Shown here: positions 7,253 to 14,932 of the stretch, piece by piece | How the letters are laid out: every line of letters starts with the position of its first letter | How positions within the stretch are numbered: position 1 is the stretch's first letter | DNA from: an uncultured Parabacteroides sp. | Lineage (GTDB): Bacteria; Bacteroidota; Bacteroidia; Bacteroidales; Tannerellaceae | Assembly (NCBI GenBank): GCA_900770835.1 | Contig: CAAGLQ010000106.1 | Span: 1 to 37,097 of the forward strand | Direction of reading: 5' to 3' | Length of the DNA stretch: 37,097 bases | Translations under genes and position numbers: made by a program | The notes under the pieces: model-generated | What the model saw: only the letters and a program-made list of their open reading frames with translations | What the model was told of the DNA's origin: nothing | Databases searched by the model: none

Positions 7253-8254
7253 CTATTGAGGCAGGTGCATCATATATCCCTCGATCACCTCCGCCAGCCG
7301 CGCGGGAGTCATGCGAAAAAGCAAACGGGCATGAGTGCCTCGCGGGTCAACCTCCCAATCATTGTTTCCCTCGGCATCGGCGAGCTTAAAATGGCCGCGC
7401 TCGATGTCAAAATAGGGGGTATAGCCTTTGATGGCCACCAACACGGCTGTCTGGTCCCAGCTCATGCGTCCATCGGGATCTCCTTCGGCAAAACTCAGGG
7501 CAAACGCCTCCTTCACGGGGCTGCGCTCCGTAGGCATCGCGACCAGCTTCTTTCCGGTCAATATCTTCTCTCCGATCTCAAATCCGCTGAAAAGGATCTC
7601 GGTAGGCCATTCTTCCGCAACTACTTTCGACGATTCCAGATCGCAATAGACATTAAACTCCCTGCCTTGCGGGAAACCTCCGGCCATAGCGACCAAACGT
7701 TTCACCTTGCGAGCGACTAACTCCTTTCCGCTCAAAGGGCTGTAAGCGTCTCCTTCGCTACGCAACAATTCCTTCAAATTGGTCAAGAAACCGATCGTAC
7801 AGATCACGACGCTGCTATCGGGCTGCTGGCTCAGCAGCTGTCGATAGACGGCAACCGCGTCGGGCGCATCGGAAGTCTTATCCGTGGGGTGTGGATAGCG
7901 CGCGGGCAGCGCGTCTGTCCATTTCTCTTTATGCCAAGTGGTTAAGCTTGCCGCGGTTGAACTTTTAGTCGCGCCGACCGGTATCTCCGGCCGGTTGAAG
8001 TAGGCGTTGATCACCTCGATACAGGGCACGACCCGCTCATCCGCGTTAGAGGAAAGCGTCGCCAAAATCTGTACCTGTCCGCTATCCGCCAGGGCATGCA
8101 TCAAAGCCATCGCGCCTACGTCGTCATAATCAGGGCCTAAATCTGTATCCAGAATCAAGCGTACATTTTCCGCCTCATCCGGTAAAGAGGCGGCAGGTTG
8201 GCCTTGACAGGCTACCAACAAGACCCAACCGATCAACCATACTATCTTTTTCAT
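7253..8254 (-). CDS. Nucleoside hydrolase-like lipoprotein (IunH family)
   Basis: 333 residues. The start at 8254 gives a lipoprotein signal peptide with lipobox LVAC (Cys16), so the protein is probably anchored in the envelope facing the periplasm or surface. The mature part opens with the family's Ca2+/ribose-binding signature, here DTDLGPDYDDVGA (residues 36-48), and continues over the full Rossmann-like hydrolase domain (AGGFP, WDQTAV motifs). The family cleaves the N-glycosidic bond of nucleosides to base and sugar. In Bacteroidetes many exported members are of untested specificity. It follows the Gfo/Idh oxidoreductase by 16 bases, suggesting joint use of a sugar or nucleoside substrate. 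Confidence 0.85.
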   Translation of the reverse strand: MKKIVWLIGWVLLVACQGQPAASLPDEAENVRLILDTDLGPDYDDVGAMALMHALADSGQVQILATLSSNADERVVPCIEVINAYFNRPEIPVGATKSSTAASLTTWHKEKWTDALPARYPHPTDKTSDAPDAVAVYRQLLSQQPDSSVVICTIGFLTNLKELLRSEGDAYSPLSGKELVARKVKRLVAMAGGFPQGREFNVYCDLESSKVVAEEWPTEILFSGFEIGEKILTGKKLVAMPTERSPVKEAFALSFAEGDPDGRMSWDQTAVLVAIKGYTPYFDIERGHFKLADAEGNNDWEVDPRGTHARLLFRMTPARLAEVIEGYMMHLPQ

Positions 8255-8270
8255 CGTCAATCGCATCCTT

Positions 8271-9296
8271 TTAGTTCGCGTCAGCCGGATAATGCACGCC
8301 AAGCTGCCGACGAATCTCGTCGATAATCTCCAAGGTAGTCAATGAATTAGCATGGCTATTGATGGCCGATTCCCGTTTGCCCGCCAATACTAAATTGATG
8401 AATTCGGCCACTTCATAATAATACTCATCCTTTTCCGTCAAGGCGGTCAGATCTTCCGGCACGGGGTCAGGGCCTTTTCCCATAGCCGGGGCTAATCGGG
8501 GCGTGAAGGTCACCTTCCGGATGATGTTGATGCGATCGAGCGTAAGATTGCCGCTCTCACCTTGGATCTCTGTGGGCAGCGCTGAGTTGGCGATCTTTGA
8601 ATAGAGGATAGTCGCATTCATGTCATCATAGGTGAAATTGACAGCTCCTTGGCCATCCACCCCTGAAGAAAGCAGAATGCCGGAGGCATCGATTTTTTGA
8701 GGCTTGCCAAACAGCACGACCATCGGATAGAGGGTATATACGCCGATATCCATCATGGCTCCGTTGGAATAGGCTGGATTGAAGGCATTCAACACGATCC
8801 CCTCCTTGAACTTATCGTAGCGAGAGGAATATTGGCAGTAGCAAGCGAAATAACGACGCGCCTTTCCGATACGCTCCAGGTTCGCTCTCACGGCCGAGAA
8901 GTTGGGAGTCATTGTAGGCTTCATGGCCTCCATTAGCGTAACGCCATATCGCTCGGATGCCTCGATCATGGCTTTTGCCTCTTTTGCGTTGGAAGCCAAC
9001 GGCTTTTCGCACAATACATGTTTGCCATGGCTCATGCAAAGTATACTCTGCTCGGCGTGCTTGAAATTTGGCGAAGCGATATATACCGCATCAATCAGCG
9101 GACTTTTTGCCATCTCTTCCAAAGAGGTGAACGTATGGGGAATTTGATGTTTGGCCGCGAAAGCATCCGCTGTCTCCTGCTTGCGCGAACAAACCGCCAC
9201 TAACTCGAAACGGTCATCCTGGCGAGCGCCCGCGATCACCCAGTCGGTAATAAAATTGGTGCCGACCACACCAAAACGCACTTTATTCATAGACAA
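8271..9296 (-). CDS. Gfo/Idh/MocA family NAD(P)-dependent oxidoreductase
   Basis: 341 residues. N-terminal Rossmann fold (RFGVVGTNFITDWVIAGA, residues 6-23) and the family motif CEKPLASN (about 95-102), in which the Lys helps bind nicotinamide. The C-terminal alpha/beta domain (about 120-325) binds the substrate. Family members oxidise or reduce sugars, inositols and related compounds; the substrate here is unknown. No signal peptide is present, so it is cytoplasmic, while the co-transcribed nucleoside hydrolase is exported. The start MSMNKVRF may also be two residues later. Confidence 0.87.
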   Translation of the reverse strand: MSMNKVRFGVVGTNFITDWVIAGARQDDRFELVAVCSRKQETADAFAAKHQIPHTFTSLEEMAKSPLIDAVYIASPNFKHAEQSILCMSHGKHVLCEKPLASNAKEAKAMIEASERYGVTLMEAMKPTMTPNFSAVRANLERIGKARRYFACYCQYSSRYDKFKEGIVLNAFNPAYSNGAMMDIGVYTLYPMVVLFGKPQKIDASGILLSSGVDGQGAVNFTYDDMNATILYSKIANSALPTEIQGESGNLTLDRINIIRKVTFTPRLAPAMGKGPDPVPEDLTALTEKDEYYYEVAEFINLVLAGKRESAINSHANSLTTLEIIDEIRRQLGVHYPADAN

Positions 9297-9314
9297 TAGG
9301 TTTATATAAATGAA

Positions 9315-9376
9315 AAATTAGGAATCAGGGATGAGGGCTTATTTCATTCCTAACTCCTAATTTCTAACTCCTAATT
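9315..9376. repeat. Short AT-rich direct and inverted repeats
   Basis: CTAACTCCTAATT occurs twice (9350-9362 and 9364-9376), and AATTAGGA at 9316-9323 is complementary to TCCTAATT in both copies. The element lies between gcvT and the oxidoreductase gene. Simple TTAGGA-type repeats of this kind turn up in Bacteroidales intergenic regions. A small GCTC-GAA-GAGC hairpin (9384-9394) lies just after gcvT. Confidence 0.5.
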
Positions 9377-9401
9377 AAGCGCAGCTCGAAGAGCGAAGGG
9401 C

Positions 9402-10487
9402 TTATTTACGGAATGGCGCTTTAACCACATTCGCTTTCAAGCACTTGTTACGCACCTTGATGTAAATCTCGCTGCCCACCTTCGCATGTTCGGTCTTGAC
9501 ATAGCCCATACCGATTCCTTTCTTGAGAACAGGCGACATCGTGCCGGAGGTAACGACTCCGATCACATTGCCTTCCGCGTCAGCGATCTCATAGCCATGA
9601 CGGGGGATTCCCTTCTCAGCCAGCTCAAAGGCACAAAGCTTGCGGGCAACGCCCTCTTTTTTCTGACGCTCCAGCTCGGCACGGTTGGTGAACTCTTTGC
9701 CCTCCACGAATTTCGTGATCCAACCCAAACCTGCCTCAATCGGAGAGGTCGTGTCGTCAAGATCATTGCCATAAAGGCAGAAGCCCATCTCCAAACGCAA
9801 CGTGTCGCGCGCGCCCAGGCCGATCGGCTTGATGCCCTCGGGCTTACCGGCCTCGAAGATCGCATTCCAGATGGTCATCGCGTCTTCCAGATGGAAATAG
9901 AGCTCAAAGCCTCCCGCTCCAGTATAACCGGTGTTAGAGATGATCACCTCCTTGCAGCCCGCAAACTCGCCGGTCGTAAAGGCATAGTAGGGTATGGCTG
10001 ACAGATCCACCGGAGTTAAGCGCTGCAGCACCTCCATGGCCTTCGGACCCTGGATAGCCAGCTGCCCTGTCTTGTCGGAGGAGTTCTCCAGCTCAGCACC
10101 CATCGGATTGTGGCTGTTGCACCACGCCCAGTCCTTGTCGATATTACCGGCATTGACCACCAAAAGGTATTTTTCCGGTTCATAGTGATAAACCAACAGG
10201 TCATCAACAATTCCTCCCTTCTCATTGGGGAAGCAGGTATATTGCGCCTTACCCAAGGGTAACTTGGAGGCATCATTAGAAGTAACGCTCTGAATGAAAG
10301 CTAACGCATTCGGGCCCTTCACCCAGAACTCACCCATGTGAGAAACATCAAACACACCCACGCCATTAACAACGGTCATGTGCTCATCTATAATTCCTGA
10401 ATACTCGATCGGCATATTAAAGCCGGCGAACTCATGCATCTTCGCGCCTAAAGCGATGTGCAAGTCAGTAAATGGAGTCGTTTTCAT
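9402..10487 (-). CDS. gcvT: Aminomethyltransferase, glycine cleavage system T protein
   Basis: 361 residues, full length for the family. T protein takes the aminomethyl group from lipoylated H protein, releases ammonia and passes the one-carbon unit to tetrahydrofolate. Typical motifs: MHEFAGFNMPIEYSGI near the N-terminus, GVFDVSHMGEFWVKGP, NTGYTGAGGFELY, the folate-site region LGARDTLRLEMGFCLYGNDLD, and SGTMSPVLKKGIGMGYV. No other glycine-cleavage gene is in the window. It follows pepT by 37 bases on the same strand, a common order in Bacteroidales. Confidence 0.96.
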   Translation of the reverse strand: MKTTPFTDLHIALGAKMHEFAGFNMPIEYSGIIDEHMTVVNGVGVFDVSHMGEFWVKGPNALAFIQSVTSNDASKLPLGKAQYTCFPNEKGGIVDDLLVYHYEPEKYLLVVNAGNIDKDWAWCNSHNPMGAELENSSDKTGQLAIQGPKAMEVLQRLTPVDLSAIPYYAFTTGEFAGCKEVIISNTGYTGAGGFELYFHLEDAMTIWNAIFEAGKPEGIKPIGLGARDTLRLEMGFCLYGNDLDDTTSPIEAGLGWITKFVEGKEFTNRAELERQKKEGVARKLCAFELAEKGIPRHGYEIADAEGNVIGVVTSGTMSPVLKKGIGMGYVKTEHAKVGSEIYIKVRNKCLKANVVKAPFRK

Positions 10488-10524
10488 GAATAGAAATAAT
10501 TTGTATTTATATTTATTATATGTT

Positions 10525-11742
10525 TTACTTTTTCGCAGACAGCTCGATGATTTTCAAAATAGTCTGCAAGCTTTTCTCCAAAGAGGGAATCGGGAGGAAC
10601 TCATAGCGCCCATGGAAATTAAGACCACCCGCAAAAATATTCGGGCAGGGTAAACCCATGAACGAAAGACGCGCGCCATCCGTACCTCCGCGGATTGGCT
10701 TCACCAACGGCTGGACACCAACCGCCTGCATCGCCTCAAACGCTAAATCCACCACTTGTTTCTGCGGTTCTACTACCTCACGCATGTTGTAGTATTGATC
10801 ACGCATTTCCAACGTGGCGCATCCCGGATAGGCCGCATTCATTCGCTCTACCAACTGCTGGATCAACTGTTTCTTCTCCTCGAACAATTTCCGGTCGTGA
10901 TCGCGGATGATATAGGAGAGCGTCGCCTCCTCCACCGATCCGGTCATGCCGATCAAATGGAAGAAACCTTCATATCCCTCTGTCGTCTCCGGACGCATCG
11001 CCTCTGGCATCCAAGCCGCAAATTCTGTCGCGCGCAAAGAGGCATTGAGCATCTTGTTTTTCGCATAACCAGGATGTACATTTAAACCTTTAAAGGTAAC
11101 TTTAGCGACCGCCGCATTGAAGTTCTCATACTCCAATTCGCCGACTTGCCCGCCATCAATGGTATAACCCCAGGCACAGCCAAATTTATCTACATCGAAA
11201 TGATCAGCGCCCGCACCAATCTCCTCATCAGGAGTAAAGGCAATACGTACTTTACCATGCGCCAGCTCCGGATGTTCCTTGAGGTAGTGCATAGCCTCGA
11301 TAATCGCTGCTACACCCGCTTTGTCATCCGCGCCCAACAGTGTCGTTCCATCCGTCACGACCAGCTCCTGTCCCACATAGTCGTTCAATTCAGGGAACAT
11401 ATCCGGAGATAAAACGATCCGCTGTGCCTCATTCAGCACGATATCACCGCCATTATAGGAAACAATATGAGGCTTCACGTCTTTGCCAGACATATCAGGG
11501 CTGGTGTCCAAATGCGCAATGAATCCAATCACAGGCACCTCTTGCCCCGTATTGGCAGGCAAGGTAGCCATCAAATAGCCATTCTCATCTAAGGAGATCT
11601 CTTCCAATCCGATAGCCTTGAGTTCGGCGACCAATGCCTCTGCAAAACGACGTTGCCCAGGAGTGCTGGGGGTGACTCCGGTGGTCTCGCTCGACTGTGT
11701 GTCGAATGTCACATAGCGTAAGAAACGATCTAAAACTGCCAT
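10525..11742 (-). CDS. pepT: Peptidase T (tripeptide aminopeptidase)
   Basis: 405 residues, family-typical length with the start at 11742 (MAVLDRFLRYV); a longer reading frame upstream is not homologous-looking. M20 metallopeptidase: IAHLDTSPD carries the first zinc His and catalytic Asp, LLGADDKAGVA the bridging Asp, FTPDEEIGAGADHF the catalytic Glu pair, TIDGG the next Asp, and the C-terminal NIFAGGLNFHGRYEFLPI the last His. Cytoplasmic enzyme releasing N-terminal residues from tripeptides. It has its own promoter (11780-11810) and lies just after the terminator of the PurF-like gene. Confidence 0.96.
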   Translation of the reverse strand: MAVLDRFLRYVTFDTQSSETTGVTPSTPGQRRFAEALVAELKAIGLEEISLDENGYLMATLPANTGQEVPVIGFIAHLDTSPDMSGKDVKPHIVSYNGGDIVLNEAQRIVLSPDMFPELNDYVGQELVVTDGTTLLGADDKAGVAAIIEAMHYLKEHPELAHGKVRIAFTPDEEIGAGADHFDVDKFGCAWGYTIDGGQVGELEYENFNAAVAKVTFKGLNVHPGYAKNKMLNASLRATEFAAWMPEAMRPETTEGYEGFFHLIGMTGSVEEATLSYIIRDHDRKLFEEKKQLIQQLVERMNAAYPGCATLEMRDQYYNMREVVEPQKQVVDLAFEAMQAVGVQPLVKPIRGGTDGARLSFMGLPCPNIFAGGLNFHGRYEFLPIPSLEKSLQTILKIIELSAKK

Positions 11743-11779
11743 ATTGGTTATCTCTTTATTTACATTGTTAATTTTCGCG

Positions 11780-11810
11780 TAAAAGTAGGCAATGCACACT
11801 AAACCACAAA
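11780..11810 (-). promoter_or_regulatory. sigma-ABfr-type promoter of pepT
   Basis: Minus-strand TTTG (11810-11807), a 19-base gap, then TACTTTTA (11787-11780; the last G of the consensus is missing). The -33 element is embedded in the T-run of the upstream terminator. Confidence 0.45.
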
Positions 11811-11840
11811 AAAAATAGCGAGACAAAATGCCTCGCTATT
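11808..11840 (-). terminator. Intrinsic terminator of the PurF-like gene
   Basis: Minus strand: AATAGCGAG (11840-11832), 9-base loop, CTCGCTATT (11822-11814), continuing into a T-run to 11808. Perfect 9-bp stem, 24 bases past the stop codon. Confidence 0.8.
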
Positions 11841-11864
11841 CGTTATATTTTTGAAAAAACGGTA

Positions 11865-13271
11865 TCAATAATGGCTGCTACCGTCAAAGCAATGCGTGCA
11901 GACCTTACATTTCGGCAAACCGATCGCCTCCACTAATGTCTCCAGCGTATTGAACTTCAATGAACTTAGACCAAAACGCTCGGCAATGATGCCTACCATC
12001 TTCTTGTACTCCGGTGAATCCGTCTGTGCGTATCTTTCCAGATTCTTATTCTCGTCACCCTCCAACTCTTTGATAATCCGACGGGTGATCAACTCCAATG
12101 GGCTCTTCGAAGAGGTAAAGCCAATGAAAGGACACGCATAGATCAGCGGCGGACAAGCGATACGCATGTGTACCTCTTTTGCCCCATAATCATACAGAAT
12201 CTTCACGTTATCACGCAACTGTGTTCCTCTCACGATGGAATCATCACAAAACAGGATGCGCTTACCCTCCAGCATAGCACGATTCGGTATCAGCTTCATC
12301 TTAGCCACTAATGAGCGCATCTCCTGATTAGCCGGAGTGAAACTACGCGGCCATGTCGGGGTATATTTCGCGATCGCCCGGTGATAAGGAACACCTTTAC
12401 CTTCGGCATAGCCCAAAGCCATTCCTACGCCGGAATCCGGAATGCCACAAGCGCAATCCACTTCCGACTCATCCTTTTGCCCCATCTTGAAGCCGCTCAT
12501 GAAGCGAACATCCTCTACGTTCTTACCCTCGTAGCAAGAGACAGGGAAACCATAATATACCCAGAGGAAAGAGCAGATCTGCATCCCCTCTTGCGGCTTA
12601 CGCATCTGCTCCATGCCATCGGCCCGTAAACGAATGATCTCACCCGGACCAACGTATTTCTCAATCTCATAATCCAAATTGGGCAAACTGCTCGACTCAC
12701 TGGTAGCCGCAAAAGCACCCTCCTTCTTCCCGATCACGATCGGCGTGCGTCCCCATTTATCTCGAGCTACGATAATACCGTCTTCGGTTAGCAACAGCAT
12801 TGAGCAAGAACCCTTGATCTTCTCATACACGTTCTCGATGCCCTCCACAAAGTCCTTGCCCTGCGTAATCAGCAAAGCGACCAGCTCCGTTTGATTGGTC
12901 TTGCCGGAGCTCAACTCTGAGAAGTGCATGTTAGCCGCAAGCAATTCTTGCTCCAACTCATTGATGTTATTAATTTTAGCTACAGTAACAATCGCAAACT
13001 TGCCTAAATGAGAATTGATCACGATCGGCTGCGCATCCGTATCGCTGATGATACCTACGCCGGCATTGCCCTTGAACTTGCCTAACTGTGCCTCAAACTT
13101 TGTCCGGAAATAGGAATTCTCCAAGTTGTGGATAGAGCGCATGAAGCCCTCTTCCTTGTCGTATGTAGCCATACCACCCCTGCGGGTGCCGAGATGGGAA
13201 TTGTAGTCCGTTCCGTAAAACAGATCCGTCACACAAGCCCCTTTTGAAATAGTGCCAAAAAAGCCACCCAT
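11865..13271 (-). CDS. Amidophosphoribosyltransferase-like protein lacking the N-terminal catalytic Cys
   Basis: 468 residues with the two-domain layout of PurF. An N-terminal Ntn-hydrolase-like glutaminase domain (1-230) is followed by a type I phosphoribosyltransferase domain (about 250-430) with the PRPP loop ILFCDDSIVRGTQ. Cysteines corresponding to the Fe-S cluster ligands of Bacillus-type PurF are present: DCACGIPDSG, ACPFIGF and the C-terminal CKVCTHC. The protein begins MGGFFGTIS, whereas active PurF needs Cys as first residue of the mature chain (CGIFG type). No in-frame upstream start restores a Cys. The usual LQHRGQ motif reads LGTRRGG. So glutamine hydrolysis is unlikely; it may use ammonia or serve another role. 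Single gene with promoter and terminator. The paralog call is firm, the function open. Confidence 0.85.
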   Translation of the reverse strand: MGGFFGTISKGACVTDLFYGTDYNSHLGTRRGGMATYDKEEGFMRSIHNLENSYFRTKFEAQLGKFKGNAGVGIISDTDAQPIVINSHLGKFAIVTVAKINNINELEQELLAANMHFSELSSGKTNQTELVALLITQGKDFVEGIENVYEKIKGSCSMLLLTEDGIIVARDKWGRTPIVIGKKEGAFAATSESSSLPNLDYEIEKYVGPGEIIRLRADGMEQMRKPQEGMQICSFLWVYYGFPVSCYEGKNVEDVRFMSGFKMGQKDESEVDCACGIPDSGVGMALGYAEGKGVPYHRAIAKYTPTWPRSFTPANQEMRSLVAKMKLIPNRAMLEGKRILFCDDSIVRGTQLRDNVKILYDYGAKEVHMRIACPPLIYACPFIGFTSSKSPLELITRRIIKELEGDENKNLERYAQTDSPEYKKMVGIIAERFGLSSLKFNTLETLVEAIGLPKCKVCTHCFDGSSHY

Positions 13272-13304
13272 TGTTGTTCTGTTTGATTATTAAATATTCT
13301 GCCG

Positions 13305-13336
13305 CGAATTTACAAAACCAAAAAAGGATACCCAAA
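13305..13336 (-). promoter_or_regulatory. sigma-ABfr-type promoter of the PurF-like gene
   Basis: Minus-strand TTTG (13336-13333), a 20-base gap, TAAATTCG (13312-13305). The -33 box lies inside the loop side of the rpmA terminator, so the end of one transcript and the start of the next share DNA. Confidence 0.5.
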
Positions 13337-13351
13337 CTTGGATATCCTTTT
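13317..13351 (-). terminator. Intrinsic terminator of rplU-rpmA
   Basis: Minus strand: GGATATCCAA pairs with TTGGGTATCC (13347-13326, one G-U pair, tight loop), followed by six T. It begins 31 bases after the rpmA stop codon. Confidence 0.7.
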
Positions 13352-13381
13352 CTTTATCTTAATTCGATAGCGTGTTGATGG

Positions 13382-13648
13382 TTAAGCCTCAGCTACTACC
13401 TCTTTTACAGATACGAAAGATCTGTTCTCTTTACTCTTATGGAATGTTACGACGCCATCCACCAAAGCATACAACGTATGATCCTTACCGATGCCTACGT
13501 TTGCACCCGGATGATGAACTGTACCTCTCTGACGAACGATGATGTTACCAGCCTTTGCCAACTCACCACCGAACAGCTTAACACCTAATCTTTTACTTTG
13601 TGATTCACGGCCGTTCTTAGAACTACCCACACCTTTTTTATGTGCCAT
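13382..13648 (-). CDS. rpmA: 50S ribosomal protein L27
   Basis: 88 residues, complete. N-terminus MAHKKGVGSSKNGRES, with the conserved GRES and RGTVHHPGANVGIGKDHTLYAL motifs of L27. The N-terminal tail reaches the peptidyl-transferase centre of the ribosome. It has the E. coli-type start (MAHKK) rather than the cleaved Firmicute-type extension. Second gene of the rplU-rpmA pair, 22-base gap, with a terminator downstream. Confidence 0.98.
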   Translation of the reverse strand: MAHKKGVGSSKNGRESQSKRLGVKLFGGELAKAGNIIVRQRGTVHHPGANVGIGKDHTLYALVDGVVTFHKSKENRSFVSVKEVVAEA

Positions 13649-13670
13649 TTCTTTTCTTCTCCTTTACAAG

Positions 13671-13988
13671 TTAAGCAACAACTTCTTTAATCAACACCTC
13701 GCTGAACTGCTGACGATGGCCGTTCAACTTGCGGTAACCCTTTCTTCTCTTCTTGTGGAAAACGAGCACCTTATCGCCCTTTACCAACGGAGAAACGATC
13801 TCGCATACCACCTTTGCGCCCTCAACTGTCGGTGCGCCAATTTTAACCTCGCCGTCGTTATCTACTAACAACACCTTGTCAAACTCAACAACAGCACCGC
13901 TTTCTGCGTTCTGGATGTGGTGAACAAATAACTTCTTGCCTTGCTCAGCCTTGAACTGTTGTCCGTTAATCTCTACTACTACGTACAT
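13671..13988 (-). CDS. rplU: 50S ribosomal protein L21
   Basis: 105 residues, full length. MYVVVEINGQQFKAEQGKKLFVHHI at the start and the C-terminal VFHKKRRKGYRKLNGHRQ basic loop are characteristic of L21, which binds 23S rRNA domain II. First gene of the rplU-rpmA pair. The 5' leader of about 80 bases is GC-rich and foldable. Confidence 0.98.
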   Translation of the reverse strand: MYVVVEINGQQFKAEQGKKLFVHHIQNAESGAVVEFDKVLLVDNDGEVKIGAPTVEGAKVVCEIVSPLVKGDKVLVFHKKRRKGYRKLNGHRQQFSEVLIKEVVA

Positions 13989-13994
13989 CTGTCT

Positions 13995-14070
13995 TTTTTT
14001 CTATTTAAACAGGTTAGGTCCCGAGGGTGGGTTCCGTCTCCGGCTCCACTTGGACTACCCTCTGCGGAAA
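13995..14070 (-). promoter_or_regulatory. Structured 5' leader of rplU, possible ribosomal-protein leader
   Basis: The leader RNA contains GAGGGT near its 5' end, complementary to ACCCTC near its 3' end. Between them is a CCG-GAGA-CGG hairpin with a GNRA tetraloop. Such leaders often bind the encoded ribosomal protein to limit expression. Pairing is seen; no match to a named leader family could be recognised. Confidence 0.35.
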
Positions 14071-14077
14071 ATCGGCG

Positions 14078-14108
14078 CAAAGGTACAGATAATTCTGTAA
14101 CCAGCAAA
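14078..14108 (-). promoter_or_regulatory. sigma-ABfr promoter of rplU-rpmA
   Basis: Minus-strand TTTG (14108-14105), a 19-base gap, TACCTTTG (14085-14078): full consensus, as expected for a ribosomal protein operon. Confidence 0.75.
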
Positions 14109-14174
14109 TAAATCATCCCTATTTCTTCGTCCAATTTACGAACCTTTTTCCTTCTTTTCCCGTCTCTCGGCGAA

Positions 14175-14696
14175 TCACTTCCCGGCATGAAGAATAAAGG
14201 TAGTCGCCCCAAGCGTAACAATCGCCTCATCTTCCAAACGTACTTGCTCTTTCTTACCCACCAAGACACTGCCCACAAACGTACCGGTAAGACTGGGGAA
14301 ATCGCGCACGGTGTACACTAATTCTCCATTGGCATTTCGCTTTACGTTGAGCACGCAATGCTTACGTCCCATGCTGGGGTCACTCGTGATGATCTCTACA
14401 TCCACCCCTTCGGTATCCTTATTCCGTCGGCCTATCACATTATCGCCCAACTTCAACGGCAGTTCCTGCTTATACGCAAAGGCATTCTCGATAACCGTTA
14501 TGTAACCATAGGAAAAATCGGGCTCCTTCACCTCTTTCTCTTCTCCGTCAGCAGTTTTAATGCGCTTTAAGCCCAACTTAATCTTAAACTGCGCACCACA
14601 ACGGGGGCAGACAAAAGCCAACACCTTACCTTCGGGATACTTTGTCTCGTCAAATGAAAGTTGGTTGTCGCACTTGGGGCAGAATACTCGTTTCAT
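14175..14696 (-). CDS. Zinc-ribbon and FHA-domain protein
   Basis: 173 residues. An N-terminal zinc ribbon (FCPKCDNQ and FVCPRCGAQF, two CxxC pairs within the first 35 residues) resembles the MJ0042/FYDLN type. A forkhead-associated domain follows (about 75-170) with the phosphothreonine-binding residues in DNVIGRRN, PSMGRKHC and SLTGTFVGS. FHA domains bind phosphothreonine peptides, so the protein is probably a reader of Ser/Thr kinase signalling. No kinase is in the window. Cytoplasmic, single gene. Its leader holds a terminator-like hairpin. Domains are clear, the partner unknown. Confidence 0.85.
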   Translation of the reverse strand: MKRVFCPKCDNQLSFDETKYPEGKVLAFVCPRCGAQFKIKLGLKRIKTADGEEKEVKEPDFSYGYITVIENAFAYKQELPLKLGDNVIGRRNKDTEGVDVEIITSDPSMGRKHCVLNVKRNANGELVYTVRDFPSLTGTFVGSVLVGKKEQVRLEDEAIVTLGATTFILHAGK

Positions 14697-14757
14697 ATCT
14701 TTTTCTTTGTTGGAAATCTGTTCTTATTTCATGACTCTCACAGTAGCGAAGGAACAT

Positions 14758-14785
14758 AAAAAAAGGCCATCCATCACGGACAGCC
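14758..14785 (-). terminator. Hairpin plus T-run between nadK and the FHA gene
   Basis: Minus strand: GGC and TCC pair with GGA and GCC across a small TG/TG internal loop (14785-14766), followed by seven T (14764-14758). It is either the terminator of the CBS-nadK transcript or, if the promoter-like TACATTTG at 14839-14832 is used, an attenuator inside the FHA-gene leader. Confidence 0.4.
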
Positions 14786-14932
14786 AATTTCAATTGTTAA
14801 CCTTAAATCTAATACCATGAAAAACACGTTGCAAATGTAAGCCTTTTATGTTATACAGCATACAAAATCGCTTGGAAATCTCATTTATTTAACCACAATT
14901 AACCAATTCATGCTTTACAACATGTTTTTTAA

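Noticed and set aside
6661..7389. Plus-strand open frames of 242 and 115 residues across the 41-bp array
   Set aside because: They consist mostly of low-complexity translations of the repeat and hairpins, have no recognisable domain, and end inside the antisense of the nucleoside hydrolase gene; better explained as non-coding.
9315..9376. Possible remnant of a small mobile element from the TTAGGA repeats
   Set aside because: Only short AT-rich repeats, no terminal inverted repeats of element size, no target-site duplication; simple sequence is enough to explain it.
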